DNA from: Polynucleobacter sp. 31A-FELB | GTDB taxonomy: Bacteria > Pseudomonadota > Gammaproteobacteria > Burkholderiales > Burkholderiaceae | Length of the DNA stretch: 64,000 nucleotides | Assembly: GCF_018882405.1 (NCBI RefSeq) | Contig: NZ_JACVOO010000001.1 | Coordinates: 186,001-250,000, forward strand | Reading direction: 5' to 3' | Shown here: in pieces, positions 46,371 through 55,740 of the stretch | Position numbering within the stretch: the stretch's first letter is position 1 | How the letters are laid out: every line of letters begins with the position of its first letter | The notes under the pieces: model-generated | Told to the model about the DNA's origin: nothing | Database searches by the model: none | What the model saw: the letters and a program-made list of their open reading frames with translations, nothing else | Program-made: the position numbers and the translations under genes

Positions 46371-47681
46371 GTGTCAAAAATTGAATCAGCCTTAGATAAA
46401 GCCGTTGCCAAGCTACCTGCGCTAAAAAATTCGGTAAAGGTGCGCTTGTGCAAACTTTGGCAAAAACTCTCGCCCTACTTTGATAAAGTCAAAAAATTAG
46501 ACTACGCAACAGTCAAGGAATTCACCATTAAATACAAGTGGCGCATTTTGGCGGTGTTGGTTGTTTTGTATGCCGGCTCTAAGGCATTTGATTACTTCTT
46601 CCCCGCTACCGGTAAAACAGGTGGACCACAAACAATTACGAGTGTGGTTGTCGAGAAAAAAGATATCCCATTAATTATTGAGGCTACAGGAACGATTATT
46701 TCCAGCAGCATTGTGGATATTCGTCCAATGACTACCAATACAGTCAAAACAATCCACATTAAGGATGGGCAAGAGGTAAAAGAAGGCGAACTCCTCTTTA
46801 CCCTGGATGATCGCAACGATCGCGCCAACTATGAAAAACTCAAAGCGCTGGCAGATGACTCTCAAAAGCAATATCTTCGCGCTAAGGAGCTGGTAGCCAA
46901 AAACTTTATCTCTAAGGCAGGCTTAGAAACTTCACTGGCGAATGCCAAGTCAGCGCAAGCTGCAGCTCGCTCTGCTGAGGTGCAGCTCTCCTATGACTCT
47001 ATCCGCTCTCCAATTGCCGGACGCGCGGGCATCATCAACGTATTCCCAGGGTCGCTAGTGCAGGCAAGTAATGTAGTAACCACTGCAACCAGCTCTACAG
47101 CAACCTCTAGCGTTGGATCCATGGTGACCATCACCCAACTCAATCCGATTAACGTTCAATTTGTTGTCCCTGAGAAAGATATCCCCTTATTAATGGAGGG
47201 CAAACAAGCAGATACACCACTCAAAGTAAAAGTCAGTGTTGGCAATGATGCTAAGGCGGTTTATGAAGGCGAAGTACTGGTGATTGATAACCAGGTAGAC
47301 CCTAGCATTGCAGCAGTGCGTGTGCGAGCTCAAATTCCAAATGAGAAGATGACTTTATTGCCAGGGCAATTTGCTCGCGTTTCATTAAACGCCAATACCC
47401 TCAAGGATGCCATTGCAGTGCCATCTGAAGCTATTGTGATCAGCCCGAAAGGTCGACTTGTTTATGTGGTTGATAAGGATGGCAAGGTTCAGTCCAAACC
47501 AATCAAAGTGATCTACGAATATCAAGGCACCTCTGTCATCAGCGGTATTGAATCTGGCTCACGCGTAGTTGTTGAGGGCAAGCAAAACTTGCGTCCCGGT
47601 AGCAAGATTCGTGAAGCAAAAAAACAAACTGCCGTATCCACTCCAGCTAAGGCAGCAGCTCCTGCTCCTGAGACAAAATGA
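46371..47681 (+). CDS. RND efflux membrane fusion protein
   Basis: 436 residues from a GTG start; no ATG is available before the membrane helix. An unusual 55-residue charged cytoplasmic region precedes a single membrane helix (about 56-75). The usual barrel, lipoyl and alpha-hairpin parts follow, such as IKDGQEVKEGELLFTLDDRN, YDSIRSPIAGRAGI and LPGQFARVSL. Links the inner-membrane pump to an outer channel not encoded here. Overlaps the pump gene by ATGA. Confidence 0.9.
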   Translation: MSKIESALDKAVAKLPALKNSVKVRLCKLWQKLSPYFDKVKKLDYATVKEFTIKYKWRILAVLVVLYAGSKAFDYFFPATGKTGGPQTITSVVVEKKDIPLIIEATGTIISSSIVDIRPMTTNTVKTIHIKDGQEVKEGELLFTLDDRNDRANYEKLKALADDSQKQYLRAKELVAKNFISKAGLETSLANAKSAQAAARSAEVQLSYDSIRSPIAGRAGIINVFPGSLVQASNVVTTATSSTATSSVGSMVTITQLNPINVQFVVPEKDIPLLMEGKQADTPLKVKVSVGNDAKAVYEGEVLVIDNQVDPSIAAVRVRAQIPNEKMTLLPGQFARVSLNANTLKDAIAVPSEAIVISPKGRLVYVVDKDGKVQSKPIKVIYEYQGTSVISGIESGSRVVVEGKQNLRPGSKIREAKKQTAVSTPAKAAAPAPETK

Positions 47682-50600
47682 CGCTTTCTGAGTTATGCAT
47701 TAGACGGCCCGTAATGACGGTGCTGTTGTCGATTGCAACAGTGATCGCTGGTACCGTTGCCTACTTCAAGATCCCGGTTGCAGCTCTACCTAGCTTTAAT
47801 ACTCCCATTATTTCTGTCAGCGCCAGTTTGCCTGGAGCTGCCCCAGAAAATATGGCGTCTTCTGTAGCGCTGCCATTAGAAAAAGAATTTTCAACGATTG
47901 ATGGCATCAAAGTCATTAGCTCAACCAATACGCTTGGCTCGACTAGCATCACACTTGAGTTCACGAACGACCGTGATATTGATAAAGCGGCAGTCGATGT
48001 ACAAGCAGCCCTCCTACGAGCACAAAGAAGGCTTCCTATTGAAATGACGGTGCCACCGTCCTACCGCAAAATCAATCCTGCGGATACAGCAGTGCTCGTG
48101 ATTCGAATGAGCTCGCCATCGATGAGTTTGTCCGAGATCAACGCCTACGCAGAAAACCTACTAGCGCCATCTCTCTCCACGATTACTGGCGTCTCACAAG
48201 TTTTGGTTTACGGTGCCAAACGCTATGCCGTTCGTGTCAGCGCGCGACCAGATGCTTTGGGCAACCGCAATATCACCATGGAAGAATTGGCACTTGCAAT
48301 CAATAAGGCCAATACCAATAGTCCAGTGGGCACCTTAGATGGCCCGCGTCAGCTCATCACGATTTACGCCAATCCGCAACTTGTTAAAGCAGATGAATTC
48401 GCTAACCTCGTCATCGCTCAACGCAATGGTCTACCTGTCTACCTCAGGGATGTAGCTGATGTCCAAGAAAGCTTTGAGGACGTCAAGACTTTTGCCACAG
48501 CAGCTGGTGAGCGTTCGATTGCGATTGGCATCATGCGGCAGCCAAATGCCAATACGGTTGATGTAGTTGCGGCAGTCAAGAAATTACTGCCGACATTTAA
48601 AGAGCAGATGCCAGCATCGATTCAGCTGACATTAATTAATGACCGCTCTCTATCAATTATTGAAGCGATTCATGACGTTAATTTGACGCTGGCACTCACC
48701 ATTCTTTTGGTGGTCTTGGTAATCTTCTTATTCCTAAAGCGTCTTTCCGCAACTCTGATCCCTTCCGTCAGCTTGCCCATCTCGCTGATTGGCGCCTTCT
48801 TCTTGCTCTACTTTTTAGGCTACAGCTTAGACAATATTTCTTTATTGGGCATCACTCTTGCTGTCGGATTGGTGGTCGACGATGCCATCGTTGTTCTTGA
48901 AAATATCATGCGCTACATTGAGCAAGGCATGGATCCCCTAAAGGCTTCACTCAAGGGCAGTAAAGAGGTAGGCTTCACCATCATCTCCATCTCCATCTCT
49001 TTGGTAGCCGTCTTTATTCCACTCTTCTTTATGGCTGGTCCAATCGGCCTGCTCTTTAGAGAGTTTGCGGTGGTGGTATCGCTATCCATTTTGGTATCGG
49101 CAGTTGTCTCACTCACGATCGTCCCCTTGCTCTGCAGTCGTTTTTTGCCTAAGCCTGGCGATCACCCAAAAGAATATGCCATCACTAAAAAGTTTGATCG
49201 TATTTTTGATTACTCACTCAAAACCTATATTCACTATCTTGATCTCGCATTAGCTAATCGTAAAAAAGTATTGTGGGGGGCGATTGCTTCCTTCTTCATC
49301 ACAATTGCCCTATTCGCGTATAGCCCAAAAGGTTTTTTTCCAGAAGAAGATATCGGTCAAATTACGGCAACCACTGAAGCCTCTGAGGACACCTCCTTTA
49401 AAACCATGCTGGAACTTCAGGATCGTGCGGCGGAGATCGTTAATAGCGATCCTAATGTGGCTAACTCTATCTCCATCCTTGGTGGTGGCCTGAGCGCAGG
49501 AAGAAATACAGGTCGCTTCTTCATCATCCTGAAGCCTAAGGGAGATCGCGAGAAGATGAGTAAGGTTATCGAAGGCCTGCGTAATAAGTTCAAAGAGATC
49601 CCAGGCTTGCAGGTATACATGCGCCCAGTTCAAAATTTACAACTGGGTGGACGCAGCAGTAAGAGTCGCTACCAATTTACTTTGCAGAGCGTTGGCTTCG
49701 AAGGCGTAAATGAATGGGCGGATAAGCTCACTCAAAAAATGCGTGCTGACCCCATCTTCCGCGATGTGACTAGCGACTCTCAGCTAAAAGGTCTTAACGT
49801 CAAGATTGAAATCAATCGTGAGCAAGCGGCTAGTGCTGGCGTCACCATTGCCGATATTCGTAGTGCGCTCTACAACTCTTTTGGTGAGCGCCAGGTTTCC
49901 ACGATCTACACGCCAGTGAATACCTATTACGTCATTCTAGAAACCGCTGAGAATGATCGTCAATTTGAAACTGATCTGAATAAGGTCTATGTCAGAGGTC
50001 GCGCTACTGATAAATTAATTCCGCTATCAAGCTTGGCTAGCTTTGTTCGTACTATTGGACCAACAGCCGTGAACCATCAAGGTCAAATTCCAGCGGTAAC
50101 GATCTCCTTTAACTTGGCTCCAGATGTCTTCCTGGGGGATGCCACTAAAGCGATTGATGGCTTCGTTAAAGAGGTTGGATTACCACCTTCGATCATTACG
50201 AGCTACGGTGGTGATGCCGCCGTGTTTAAAGACAATCAATCCGGTCAAATCATATTGATCTTGGCAGCGCTGGGTGTGATTTATATTTTGCTAGGCGTGC
50301 TCTATGAGAGTTACATTCACCCCCTCACGATTCTGGCCGGACTGCCCTCCGCTGCGATTGGCGCCATTTTATCTTTGCGCATCTTTGGATTTGAATTAAC
50401 CATTGTTGCTTCGATTGGTATTTTGCTGCTCATTGGTATCGTGAAAAAGAATGCCATCTTGATGATTGACTTCGCCTTGGATGCACAGCGCAATCAAGGC
50501 ATGTCACCAGAGAAGGCGATTCGTGAAGCTTGTATCTTGCGTTTCCGCCCCATCATGATGACAACGATCGCCGCACTGATGGGTGCCCTACCGATTGCTT

Positions 50601-50776
50601 TGGGCTTGGGTGCTGGTGCAGAATTGCGTCAACCACTGGGCATTAGCGTGGCAGGCGGATTGATCTTCTCGCAGTTTGTAACACTCATCATCACGCCTGT
50701 GATCTATCTCTATTTAGATAAATATGCAGGTAACGGCCCAATGGAAATCCCTCCATCTGTTTTAGAAGGTACCTAA
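47678..50776 (+). CDS. RND efflux pump permease (HAE1/AcrB type)
   Basis: 1032 residues with twelve membrane helices. LCIRRPVMTVLLSIATVIAG opens the protein, as is usual for the family. The proton-relay region LGITLAVGLVVDDAIVVLEN holds two adjacent Asp in helix 4. The porter domains contain GAAPENMASSVALPLE. LLIGIVKKNAILMIDFALDA lies near the end. Exports hydrophobic or amphipathic compounds; substrate not readable. Its stop overlaps the dnaQ start (TAATG), so dnaQ is translated after it. Confidence 0.92.
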   Translation: MTLSELCIRRPVMTVLLSIATVIAGTVAYFKIPVAALPSFNTPIISVSASLPGAAPENMASSVALPLEKEFSTIDGIKVISSTNTLGSTSITLEFTNDRDIDKAAVDVQAALLRAQRRLPIEMTVPPSYRKINPADTAVLVIRMSSPSMSLSEINAYAENLLAPSLSTITGVSQVLVYGAKRYAVRVSARPDALGNRNITMEELALAINKANTNSPVGTLDGPRQLITIYANPQLVKADEFANLVIAQRNGLPVYLRDVADVQESFEDVKTFATAAGERSIAIGIMRQPNANTVDVVAAVKKLLPTFKEQMPASIQLTLINDRSLSIIEAIHDVNLTLALTILLVVLVIFLFLKRLSATLIPSVSLPISLIGAFFLLYFLGYSLDNISLLGITLAVGLVVDDAIVVLENIMRYIEQGMDPLKASLKGSKEVGFTIISISISLVAVFIPLFFMAGPIGLLFREFAVVVSLSILVSAVVSLTIVPLLCSRFLPKPGDHPKEYAITKKFDRIFDYSLKTYIHYLDLALANRKKVLWGAIASFFITIALFAYSPKGFFPEEDIGQITATTEASEDTSFKTMLELQDRAAEIVNSDPNVANSISILGGGLSAGRNTGRFFIILKPKGDREKMSKVIEGLRNKFKEIPGLQVYMRPVQNLQLGGRSSKSRYQFTLQSVGFEGVNEWADKLTQKMRADPIFRDVTSDSQLKGLNVKIEINREQAASAGVTIADIRSALYNSFGERQVSTIYTPVNTYYVILETAENDRQFETDLNKVYVRGRATDKLIPLSSLASFVRTIGPTAVNHQGQIPAVTISFNLAPDVFLGDATKAIDGFVKEVGLPPSIITSYGGDAAVFKDNQSGQIILILAALGVIYILLGVLYESYIHPLTILAGLPSAAIGAILSLRIFGFELTIVASIGILLLIGIVKKNAILMIDFALDAQRNQGMSPEKAIREACILRFRPIMMTTIAALMGALPIALGLGAGAELRQPLGISVAGGLIFSQFVTLIITPVIYLYLDKYAGNGPMEIPPSVLEGT

Positions 50777-51486
50777 TGCGTCAAGTTATTCTCGATACTG
50801 AAACTACTGGACTTAACCCTGCCACAGGCGACCGCATTATTGAAATCGGTTGCGTTGAAATGGTGGGTCGTCGATTAACTGATCGCACTTTCCATTACTA
50901 CATTAATCCTGAGCGTGACATTGATGCGGGCGCCTTTGCAGTTCACGGCCTCTCACGCGAATTCTTATCCGATAAGCCGGTATTTGCCAATATTGTGGAA
51001 GAGTTGATTGAGTTTGTTGATGGCGCTGAAGTAGTCATTCATAACGCGGCGTTTGACTTGGGATTCCTGGATAACGAATTTGCTTTGCTGAAGCGCCCTC
51101 CTTTTAGGGGTCTTGCATCTAAAGTTACGGATACGCTGTTAGATGCTCGTCAAATGTTTCCAGGCAAGCGCAACTCGCTAGATGCACTCTGTGAGCGCTT
51201 TGCCATTAGCAATCAACACCGCACCTTACACGGCGCTTTACTTGATGCGCAGTTATTGGCCGAAGTCTATGTAGCCATGACGCGTGGTCAAGAAGATCTC
51301 TCGATTGATCTCATTGATTACACCGTCGGCACTGATGCGTCTGGCCAAATGAAAGCTTTGCCTACCAACCTCAAACTCATGACAGCTAGTCCAGAAGACT
51401 GTGAGCTTCATGAAAAGATCTTAGGTGAAATTGCCAAGGCAAGCAAAAAGGACCCCGTTTGGAGTCCTTCTGCTGTTACCAGTTAA
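50776..51486 (+). CDS. dnaQ: DNA polymerase III epsilon subunit (proofreading exonuclease)
   Basis: 236 residues. Exo I motif ILDTETTGL (D7, E9), Exo II HNAAFDLGFLDNEF, and Exo III LHGALLDAQLLAEVY (His and Asp) are intact. A C-terminal tail binds the polymerase alpha subunit. Translationally coupled to the RND pump gene upstream. A terminator-like hairpin for the convergent SprT gene lies inside the last codons (51448-51469). Confidence 0.95.
   Translation: MRQVILDTETTGLNPATGDRIIEIGCVEMVGRRLTDRTFHYYINPERDIDAGAFAVHGLSREFLSDKPVFANIVEELIEFVDGAEVVIHNAAFDLGFLDNEFALLKRPPFRGLASKVTDTLLDARQMFPGKRNSLDALCERFAISNQHRTLHGALLDAQLLAEVYVAMTRGQEDLSIDLIDYTVGTDASGQMKALPTNLKLMTASPEDCELHEKILGEIAKASKKDPVWSPSAVTS
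51448..51469 (-). terminator. Terminator of the SprT-like gene inside the dnaQ coding end
   Basis: Minus strand AAGGAC-TCCAAACGGG-GTCCTT followed by TTTTGC: a 6-bp stem that can extend through the loop, with a T-run. It lies 25 bases past the SprT-like stop and within dnaQ codons. Confidence 0.6.
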
Positions 51487-51493
51487 GCTTTAG

Positions 51494-52156
51494 CTAGCTA
51501 ATGGCACGGCGGATTTCATCTGCCTTGGGTTTAGAGCCGGTAACAGATTCAGTATCGTGCTCGGTCGTATTTTCAATTGTTTCAATAACCGCCTCTTGCA
51601 TCCGAATATTGTCTTTAGGGCAAATTGGAGCTCCATAGGTAGCCCACTTCTTTAATAGCGTAACTTCGTATCCACACTGACCACATTTGGCTTTGTTGCG
51701 ACTCGCATTACTTGGTCTTGGTGGCGGGAAAACAATCGCCTGATGTGGGTATGGGCCAAGCTCTTGGCTAATCATCATCAAACGCACCATCAACTCTTCG
51801 GTAGCGTGCGCCATTCTGGCTGGACCCTCTAGACCAACAGTCTGAGCAATGCCTTTAAAGTCTTCGCCATGACCGCTAAAGCAATCATCTACTGCGTGAC
51901 ATAACTCATGCACTAGGGTATCCAACAACTGAACAGGGTCATCCAACTTGGGAGAAATGAAGATCTCATTAACTCCTCCCCCAGAGCGCTCACGAGGCCA
52001 GCACTGACCTAGCGTTGTTCTCGGACTGCTTGAGGCTGGAAAGCCACAAGACACCCTCACTGGCGGAATGGCATAACCGGCTTTTGAGAACACAGGCTCT
52101 AAATGTCTTACGGCGTCTTCCAGCCAGGATTCTCGTACAGAATGTTGCTTCATCAA
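51494..52156 (-). CDS. SprT-like zinc metalloprotease domain protein
   Basis: 220 residues. Zinc site HELCH (83-87) lies in LLDTLVHELCHAVDDCFSGH, with a downstream zinc-ribbon-like CGQCGYEVTL and PICPKDN. SprT/Spartan proteins cut DNA-crosslinked proteins in eukaryotes; bacterial members are poorly known. The C-terminal 40 residues are acidic. Convergent with dnaQ, 7 bases apart. Confidence 0.82.
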   Translation of the reverse strand: MMKQHSVRESWLEDAVRHLEPVFSKAGYAIPPVRVSCGFPASSSPRTTLGQCWPRERSGGGVNEIFISPKLDDPVQLLDTLVHELCHAVDDCFSGHGEDFKGIAQTVGLEGPARMAHATEELMVRLMMISQELGPYPHQAIVFPPPRPSNASRNKAKCGQCGYEVTLLKKWATYGAPICPKDNIRMQEAVIETIENTTEHDTESVTGSKPKADEIRRAIS

Positions 52157-52206
52157 TTACTCATTTATGTTTTAGTTCAAAGGCTTGGTTCTGGGCAAGC
52201 CCCCTA

Positions 52207-53328
52207 TTATCGCTGCCCTACTTTGACCTCACCAAATATGGCTTGAGCCTCACGCGGTAAGCAGCGCCAGTAACGCTCATTTGACGGTACGGTACCGCCT
52301 AAGGCTGCAGCAGCCTCCCAGGCCCATCTTGGTTTATACAAAAATGCACGGGCTAAGGCAATTAGATCCGCATCCCCTTTTTGCAAGATATCTTCCGCTT
52401 GCTGTGGCTCGGTGATCAAGCCAACTGTCATCGTAGGCAAACCGGATTGATCTTTTACGATCTTGGCAAATGGCACTTGATAGTTTGGCCCTATCGCAAT
52501 CTTCTGCAGCGGTGAAATACCACCTGATGAGATGTGGACAAAATTACATCCCAAGGGTTTTAGGCGAGATGCAAAGTCAGCAGTCTCTTCAGGAGTCCAG
52601 CCACCCTCAATCCAATCGCTTGCGGAAATCCGGATACCCAACACACCTTGATATGCCTTGCGTACTGCAGCAAATAATTCCAAAGGGAAGCGGATGCGAT
52701 TTTCATATGAGCCACCGTATTCATCAGTACGTTGATTGGCGATTGGGGACAAGAATTGATGCAAGAGATAGCCATGCGCTCCATGCAACTCAATACCGTC
52801 CACACCAACCCTCTCAGAACGCTGCGCTGCAACAACAAATGCGTCAATCAGCTCTTGCAACTCTGCTTTGGAGAGTTCGTGTGGCAAGCGCTCATCTTTT
52901 AGCTGTGGAATAGCTGAAGGAGCTACTGTCTCCCAGCCACCTTGATCTTTAGGCAGCAATTGACCACCATCCCAAGGGGTTGCGCTGGAGGCTTTTCGAC
53001 CGGCGTGAGCCAATTGGATGAAAACCGGGGTTTCTGGTGCCAGCTTACGAGCCCTGCTAAGTTTGTCCTTTAGTGCGGCCTCAGTTCGGTCATCCCACAG
53101 CCCCAGACAGGCGGGGGTAATACGGCCCTCTGGCGTCACGCCAGTAGCCTCAATAATGAATAGACCCGCCCCGCTATTAAGGAGATTAGCCCAGTGCATT
53201 AAATGCCAGTCCTGAGCCTCGCCATTAACTGCCGAATACTGGCACATGGGTGCCACTACGATGCGATTAGGGAGCGTCAAATCACCCTTGGGAGAGCTAA
53301 GCGTATAGCTGGAAAATAGAAGACTCAT
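52207..53328 (-). CDS. NADH:flavin oxidoreductase, old yellow enzyme (YqjM/NamA type)
   Basis: 373 residues from ATG 53328; the open frame extends 33 codons further but lacks family residues. TIM barrel with VVAPMCQYSA near the FMN site, ELHGAHGYLLHQFLSPIANQ (His-x-x-His substrate site) and EYGGS; the C-terminal ADLIALARAFLYKPRW binds FMN phosphate. Reduces activated alkenes with NAD(P)H; the physiological substrate is unknown. Divergent from mmsA. Confidence 0.9.
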   Translation of the reverse strand: MSLLFSSYTLSSPKGDLTLPNRIVVAPMCQYSAVNGEAQDWHLMHWANLLNSGAGLFIIEATGVTPEGRITPACLGLWDDRTEAALKDKLSRARKLAPETPVFIQLAHAGRKASSATPWDGGQLLPKDQGGWETVAPSAIPQLKDERLPHELSKAELQELIDAFVVAAQRSERVGVDGIELHGAHGYLLHQFLSPIANQRTDEYGGSYENRIRFPLELFAAVRKAYQGVLGIRISASDWIEGGWTPEETADFASRLKPLGCNFVHISSGGISPLQKIAIGPNYQVPFAKIVKDQSGLPTMTVGLITEPQQAEDILQKGDADLIALARAFLYKPRWAWEAAAALGGTVPSNERYWRCLPREAQAIFGEVKVGQR

Positions 53329-53406
53329 GGAGGGCCCTGGGATCCTGAAATGCGTAAAAGTGATGAAAGCGATAAAATAGAATGAGTAGGATAAACGAGA
53401 CCATAC

Positions 53407-53434
53407 ACTTGTGCGATTCCGTCGCAATACAAGT
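53407..53434. repeat. Nested inverted repeat upstream of mmsA
   Basis: ACTTGT-GCGA-TTCCG-TCGC-AAT-ACAAGT: outer 6-base and inner 4-base arms, 45 bases before the mmsA start. Possible operator or leader hairpin. Confidence 0.45.
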
Positions 53435-53478
53435 TTATTGAACCTAAAACTAGTAAATAACTATTTAAGCAAAATACT

Positions 53479-54999
53479 ATGAGCGCACCACAAGCCTTTG
53501 AATCAAAAGAAGATATTGGCCACTTTGTTGGCGGCAATGTTGTCAACCCAAAAGACGGTCGATTTGCCGATGTATTCAACCCCTCTACAGGCGCAGTCGC
53601 AAGACGAGTTGCCCTAGCAAGCCGTAAAGAGGTGGATGCTGCCGTGGCGGTTGCCCAAAAAGCCTTCGAGAGCTGGAGTCAAACCTCCCCCCTTCGCCGC
53701 GCACGGATCATGTTCAAGTATCTTGAATTACTCAATGCCCATCGCGATGAATTAGCAGCCATCATTACCGCCGAACACGGCAAGGTATTTACCGATGCCC
53801 AAGGTGAAGTGACTCGCGGTATTGATATTGTGGAATTTGCTACTGGCATCCCTGAACTTCTTAAAGGAGATTACACCGAGCAAGTATCTACCGATATCGA
53901 CAATTGGGTAATGCGCCAGCCTTTAGGTGTTGTAGCCGGTGTCACGCCATTTAACTTCCCAGTCATGGTTCCAATGTGGATGTTCCCAGTGGCTATTGCC
54001 TGCGGCAACACATTCATTTTGAAGCCAAGCCCAACCGATCCATCAGCTTCTTTGTTGATGGCCAAGCTTTTAAAAGAAGCTGGCTTGCCTGATGGTGTAT
54101 TTAACGTCGTTCAAGGTGACAAAGAGGCTGTAGATGCCTTGATTGAGAACCCAGATGTCAAAGCAGTCAGCTTTGTGGGTTCAACTCCAATTGCCAACTA
54201 CATTTACGAGCGTTGCGCACACTTCGGTAAGCGCTCCCAAGCTTTAGGTGGCGCCAAGAATCACATGGTCGTGATGCCAGATGCAGATATCGATAAAACG
54301 ATTGATGCCTTGATTGGCGCTGCTTATGGTTCCGCTGGTGAGCGTTGCATGGCAATCTCAGTAGCCGTTCTCGTTGGCGATGTTGCTGAAAAAATCATGC
54401 CTAAACTAATTGAGCGCACTAAAACTCTCAAGGTTAAGAATGGTATGGAGCTGGATGCAGAAATGGGTCCAATCGTTACCAAAGCTGCTTTAGAGCGCAT
54501 CACTGGCTATATTGAGAGTGGCGTAGCTTCTGGTGCGAAGTTATTAGTAGATGGCCGTGGCTTGAAAGTGCCTGGCCATGACAATGGCTTCTTTATCGGC
54601 GGCACCCTCTTTGATAACGTCACTCCAGACATGAAGATCTATCTAGAAGAAATCTTCGGACCAGTCTTATCTTGCTTGCGCGTGGCGAACTTTACTGAGG
54701 CATTGAACTTGGTAAATGCTTGCGAGTATGGCAACGGTGTTGCCTGCTTCACAAGTGACGGCAATATTGCCCGTGAATTTGCACGCCGAGTTCAGGTGGG
54801 CATGGTTGGTATTAACGTACCTATTCCGGTTCCAATGGCTTGGCACGGTTTTGGCGGTTGGAAGAAATCCCTCTTTGGCGATATGCATGCCTACGGCAAA
54901 GAAGGCGTTCGCTTCTATACCAAGCAAAAGAGTGTGATGCAGCGCTGGCCTGAGAGCATAGCTAAAGGTGCTGAGTTTGTAATGCCTACGTCTAAGTAA
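53479..54999 (+). CDS. mmsA: CoA-acylating methylmalonate-semialdehyde dehydrogenase
   Basis: 506 residues. NAD-binding [20 protein letters not shown] and the catalytic Cys in [13 protein letters not shown] (about residue 290) are specific to MmsA among aldehyde dehydrogenases. It converts methylmalonate semialdehyde or malonate semialdehyde to propionyl-CoA or acetyl-CoA in valine and myo-inositol breakdown. Stands alone with a terminator after it. Confidence 0.93.
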   Translation: MSAPQAFESKEDIGHFVGGNVVNPKDGRFADVFNPSTGAVARRVALASRKEVDAAVAVAQKAFESWSQTSPLRRARIMFKYLELLNAHRDELAAIITAEHGKVFTDAQGEVTRGIDIVEFATGIPELLKGDYTEQVSTDIDNWVMRQPLGVVAGVTPFNFPVMVPMWMFPVAIACGNTFILKPSPTDPSASLLMAKLLKEAGLPDGVFNVVQGDKEAVDALIENPDVKAVSFVGSTPIANYIYERCAHFGKRSQALGGAKNHMVVMPDADIDKTIDALIGAAYGSAGERCMAISVAVLVGDVAEKIMPKLIERTKTLKVKNGMELDAEMGPIVTKAALERITGYIESGVASGAKLLVDGRGLKVPGHDNGFFIGGTLFDNVTPDMKIYLEEIFGPVLSCLRVANFTEALNLVNACEYGNGVACFTSDGNIAREFARRVQVGMVGINVPIPVPMAWHGFGGWKKSLFGDMHAYGKEGVRFYTKQKSVMQRWPESIAKGAEFVMPTSK

Positions 55000-55023
55000 T
55001 TCCTAGCACTGAGCTTTACAAAT

Positions 55024-55057
55024 AAAAATAGCGGCCTTCGGGTCGCTATTTTTTTGT
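55024..55057. terminator. Bidirectional rho-independent terminator
   Basis: AAAAATAGCGGCC-TTCG-GGTCGCTATTTTTTT: a stem with a TTCG loop and T-runs on both sides, between convergent mmsA and the ABC permease. Confidence 0.9.
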
Positions 55058-55074
55058 GCTTTAACTTGCAATAC

Positions 55075-55740
55075 TCAAGCAGGAATAAAGTAACGCCTCT
55101 CAATGGCGCGGGCGAATAGCACAATTACCGATACCAGCGCTAAGTAAACCAAAGCAGCCAATAGATAAGCCTTGAAGAATTGGAAATTGGTTGCAGCCAA
55201 CTCCTGTACACGTGCAAAGAACTCGGTGTACTGAATTAAGAAGGCAACCGAACTATCTTTGAGATTAGCAATTACTTGATTGGTCAACGCCGGAATAGAA
55301 AGTCGAATCACTTGCGGCAAGGTAATCAACTTAAAAATCTGGAGGGGACTGAATCCTTGAGCGCTAGCCGCTTCTAATTGAGTCTTGTCCAAACCATTGA
55401 AGGCAGTCTTTAGATAGGCGGCGTTATAAGCTGCAACGTTAAATGTAAAGCCAATAAAGGCAGCCGTAAATGGTGAGAGTCGAACGCCCCACTGCGGCAA
55501 GCCGTAATACATCAAGAACAATAAGACAATTAAAGGCATTCCTATGAAGAAGGAGATATAGGAATTGATGGCGCTGCGTACATACTTGTTTTTACTCAGC
55601 GTGAGATAGAACACCACAATCCCCAGCAGTAATCCAGACACGCTGATCAAGCCCGCCAATTGCAAGGTCTTCACCAGCCCAGTCAAAATCAAGGGCATCT
55701 GCTCCGTGAGATCACGAATAAAAGATGGCCAACCCCCCAT
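55075..55740 (-). CDS. Polar amino acid ABC transporter permease (second)
   Basis: 221 residues, five membrane helices. The His/Glu/Gln-type permease signature AYNAAYLKTAFNGLDKTQLEAA and the EAA loop EAASAQGFSPLQIFKLITLP are present. Pairs with the permease at 56506-57159 in a four-gene amino acid importer. Its ATG overlaps the ATPase stop by one base. Confidence 0.88.
   Translation of the reverse strand: MGGWPSFIRDLTEQMPLILTGLVKTLQLAGLISVSGLLLGIVVFYLTLSKNKYVRSAINSYISFFIGMPLIVLLFLMYYGLPQWGVRLSPFTAAFIGFTFNVAAYNAAYLKTAFNGLDKTQLEAASAQGFSPLQIFKLITLPQVIRLSIPALTNQVIANLKDSSVAFLIQYTEFFARVQELAATNFQFFKAYLLAALVYLALVSVIVLFARAIERRYFIPA

Noticed and set aside
53329-53427. N-terminal 33-residue extension of the old yellow enzyme
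   Set aside because: No ribosome-binding site or family similarity; the conserved start MSLLFSSYT begins at 53328.
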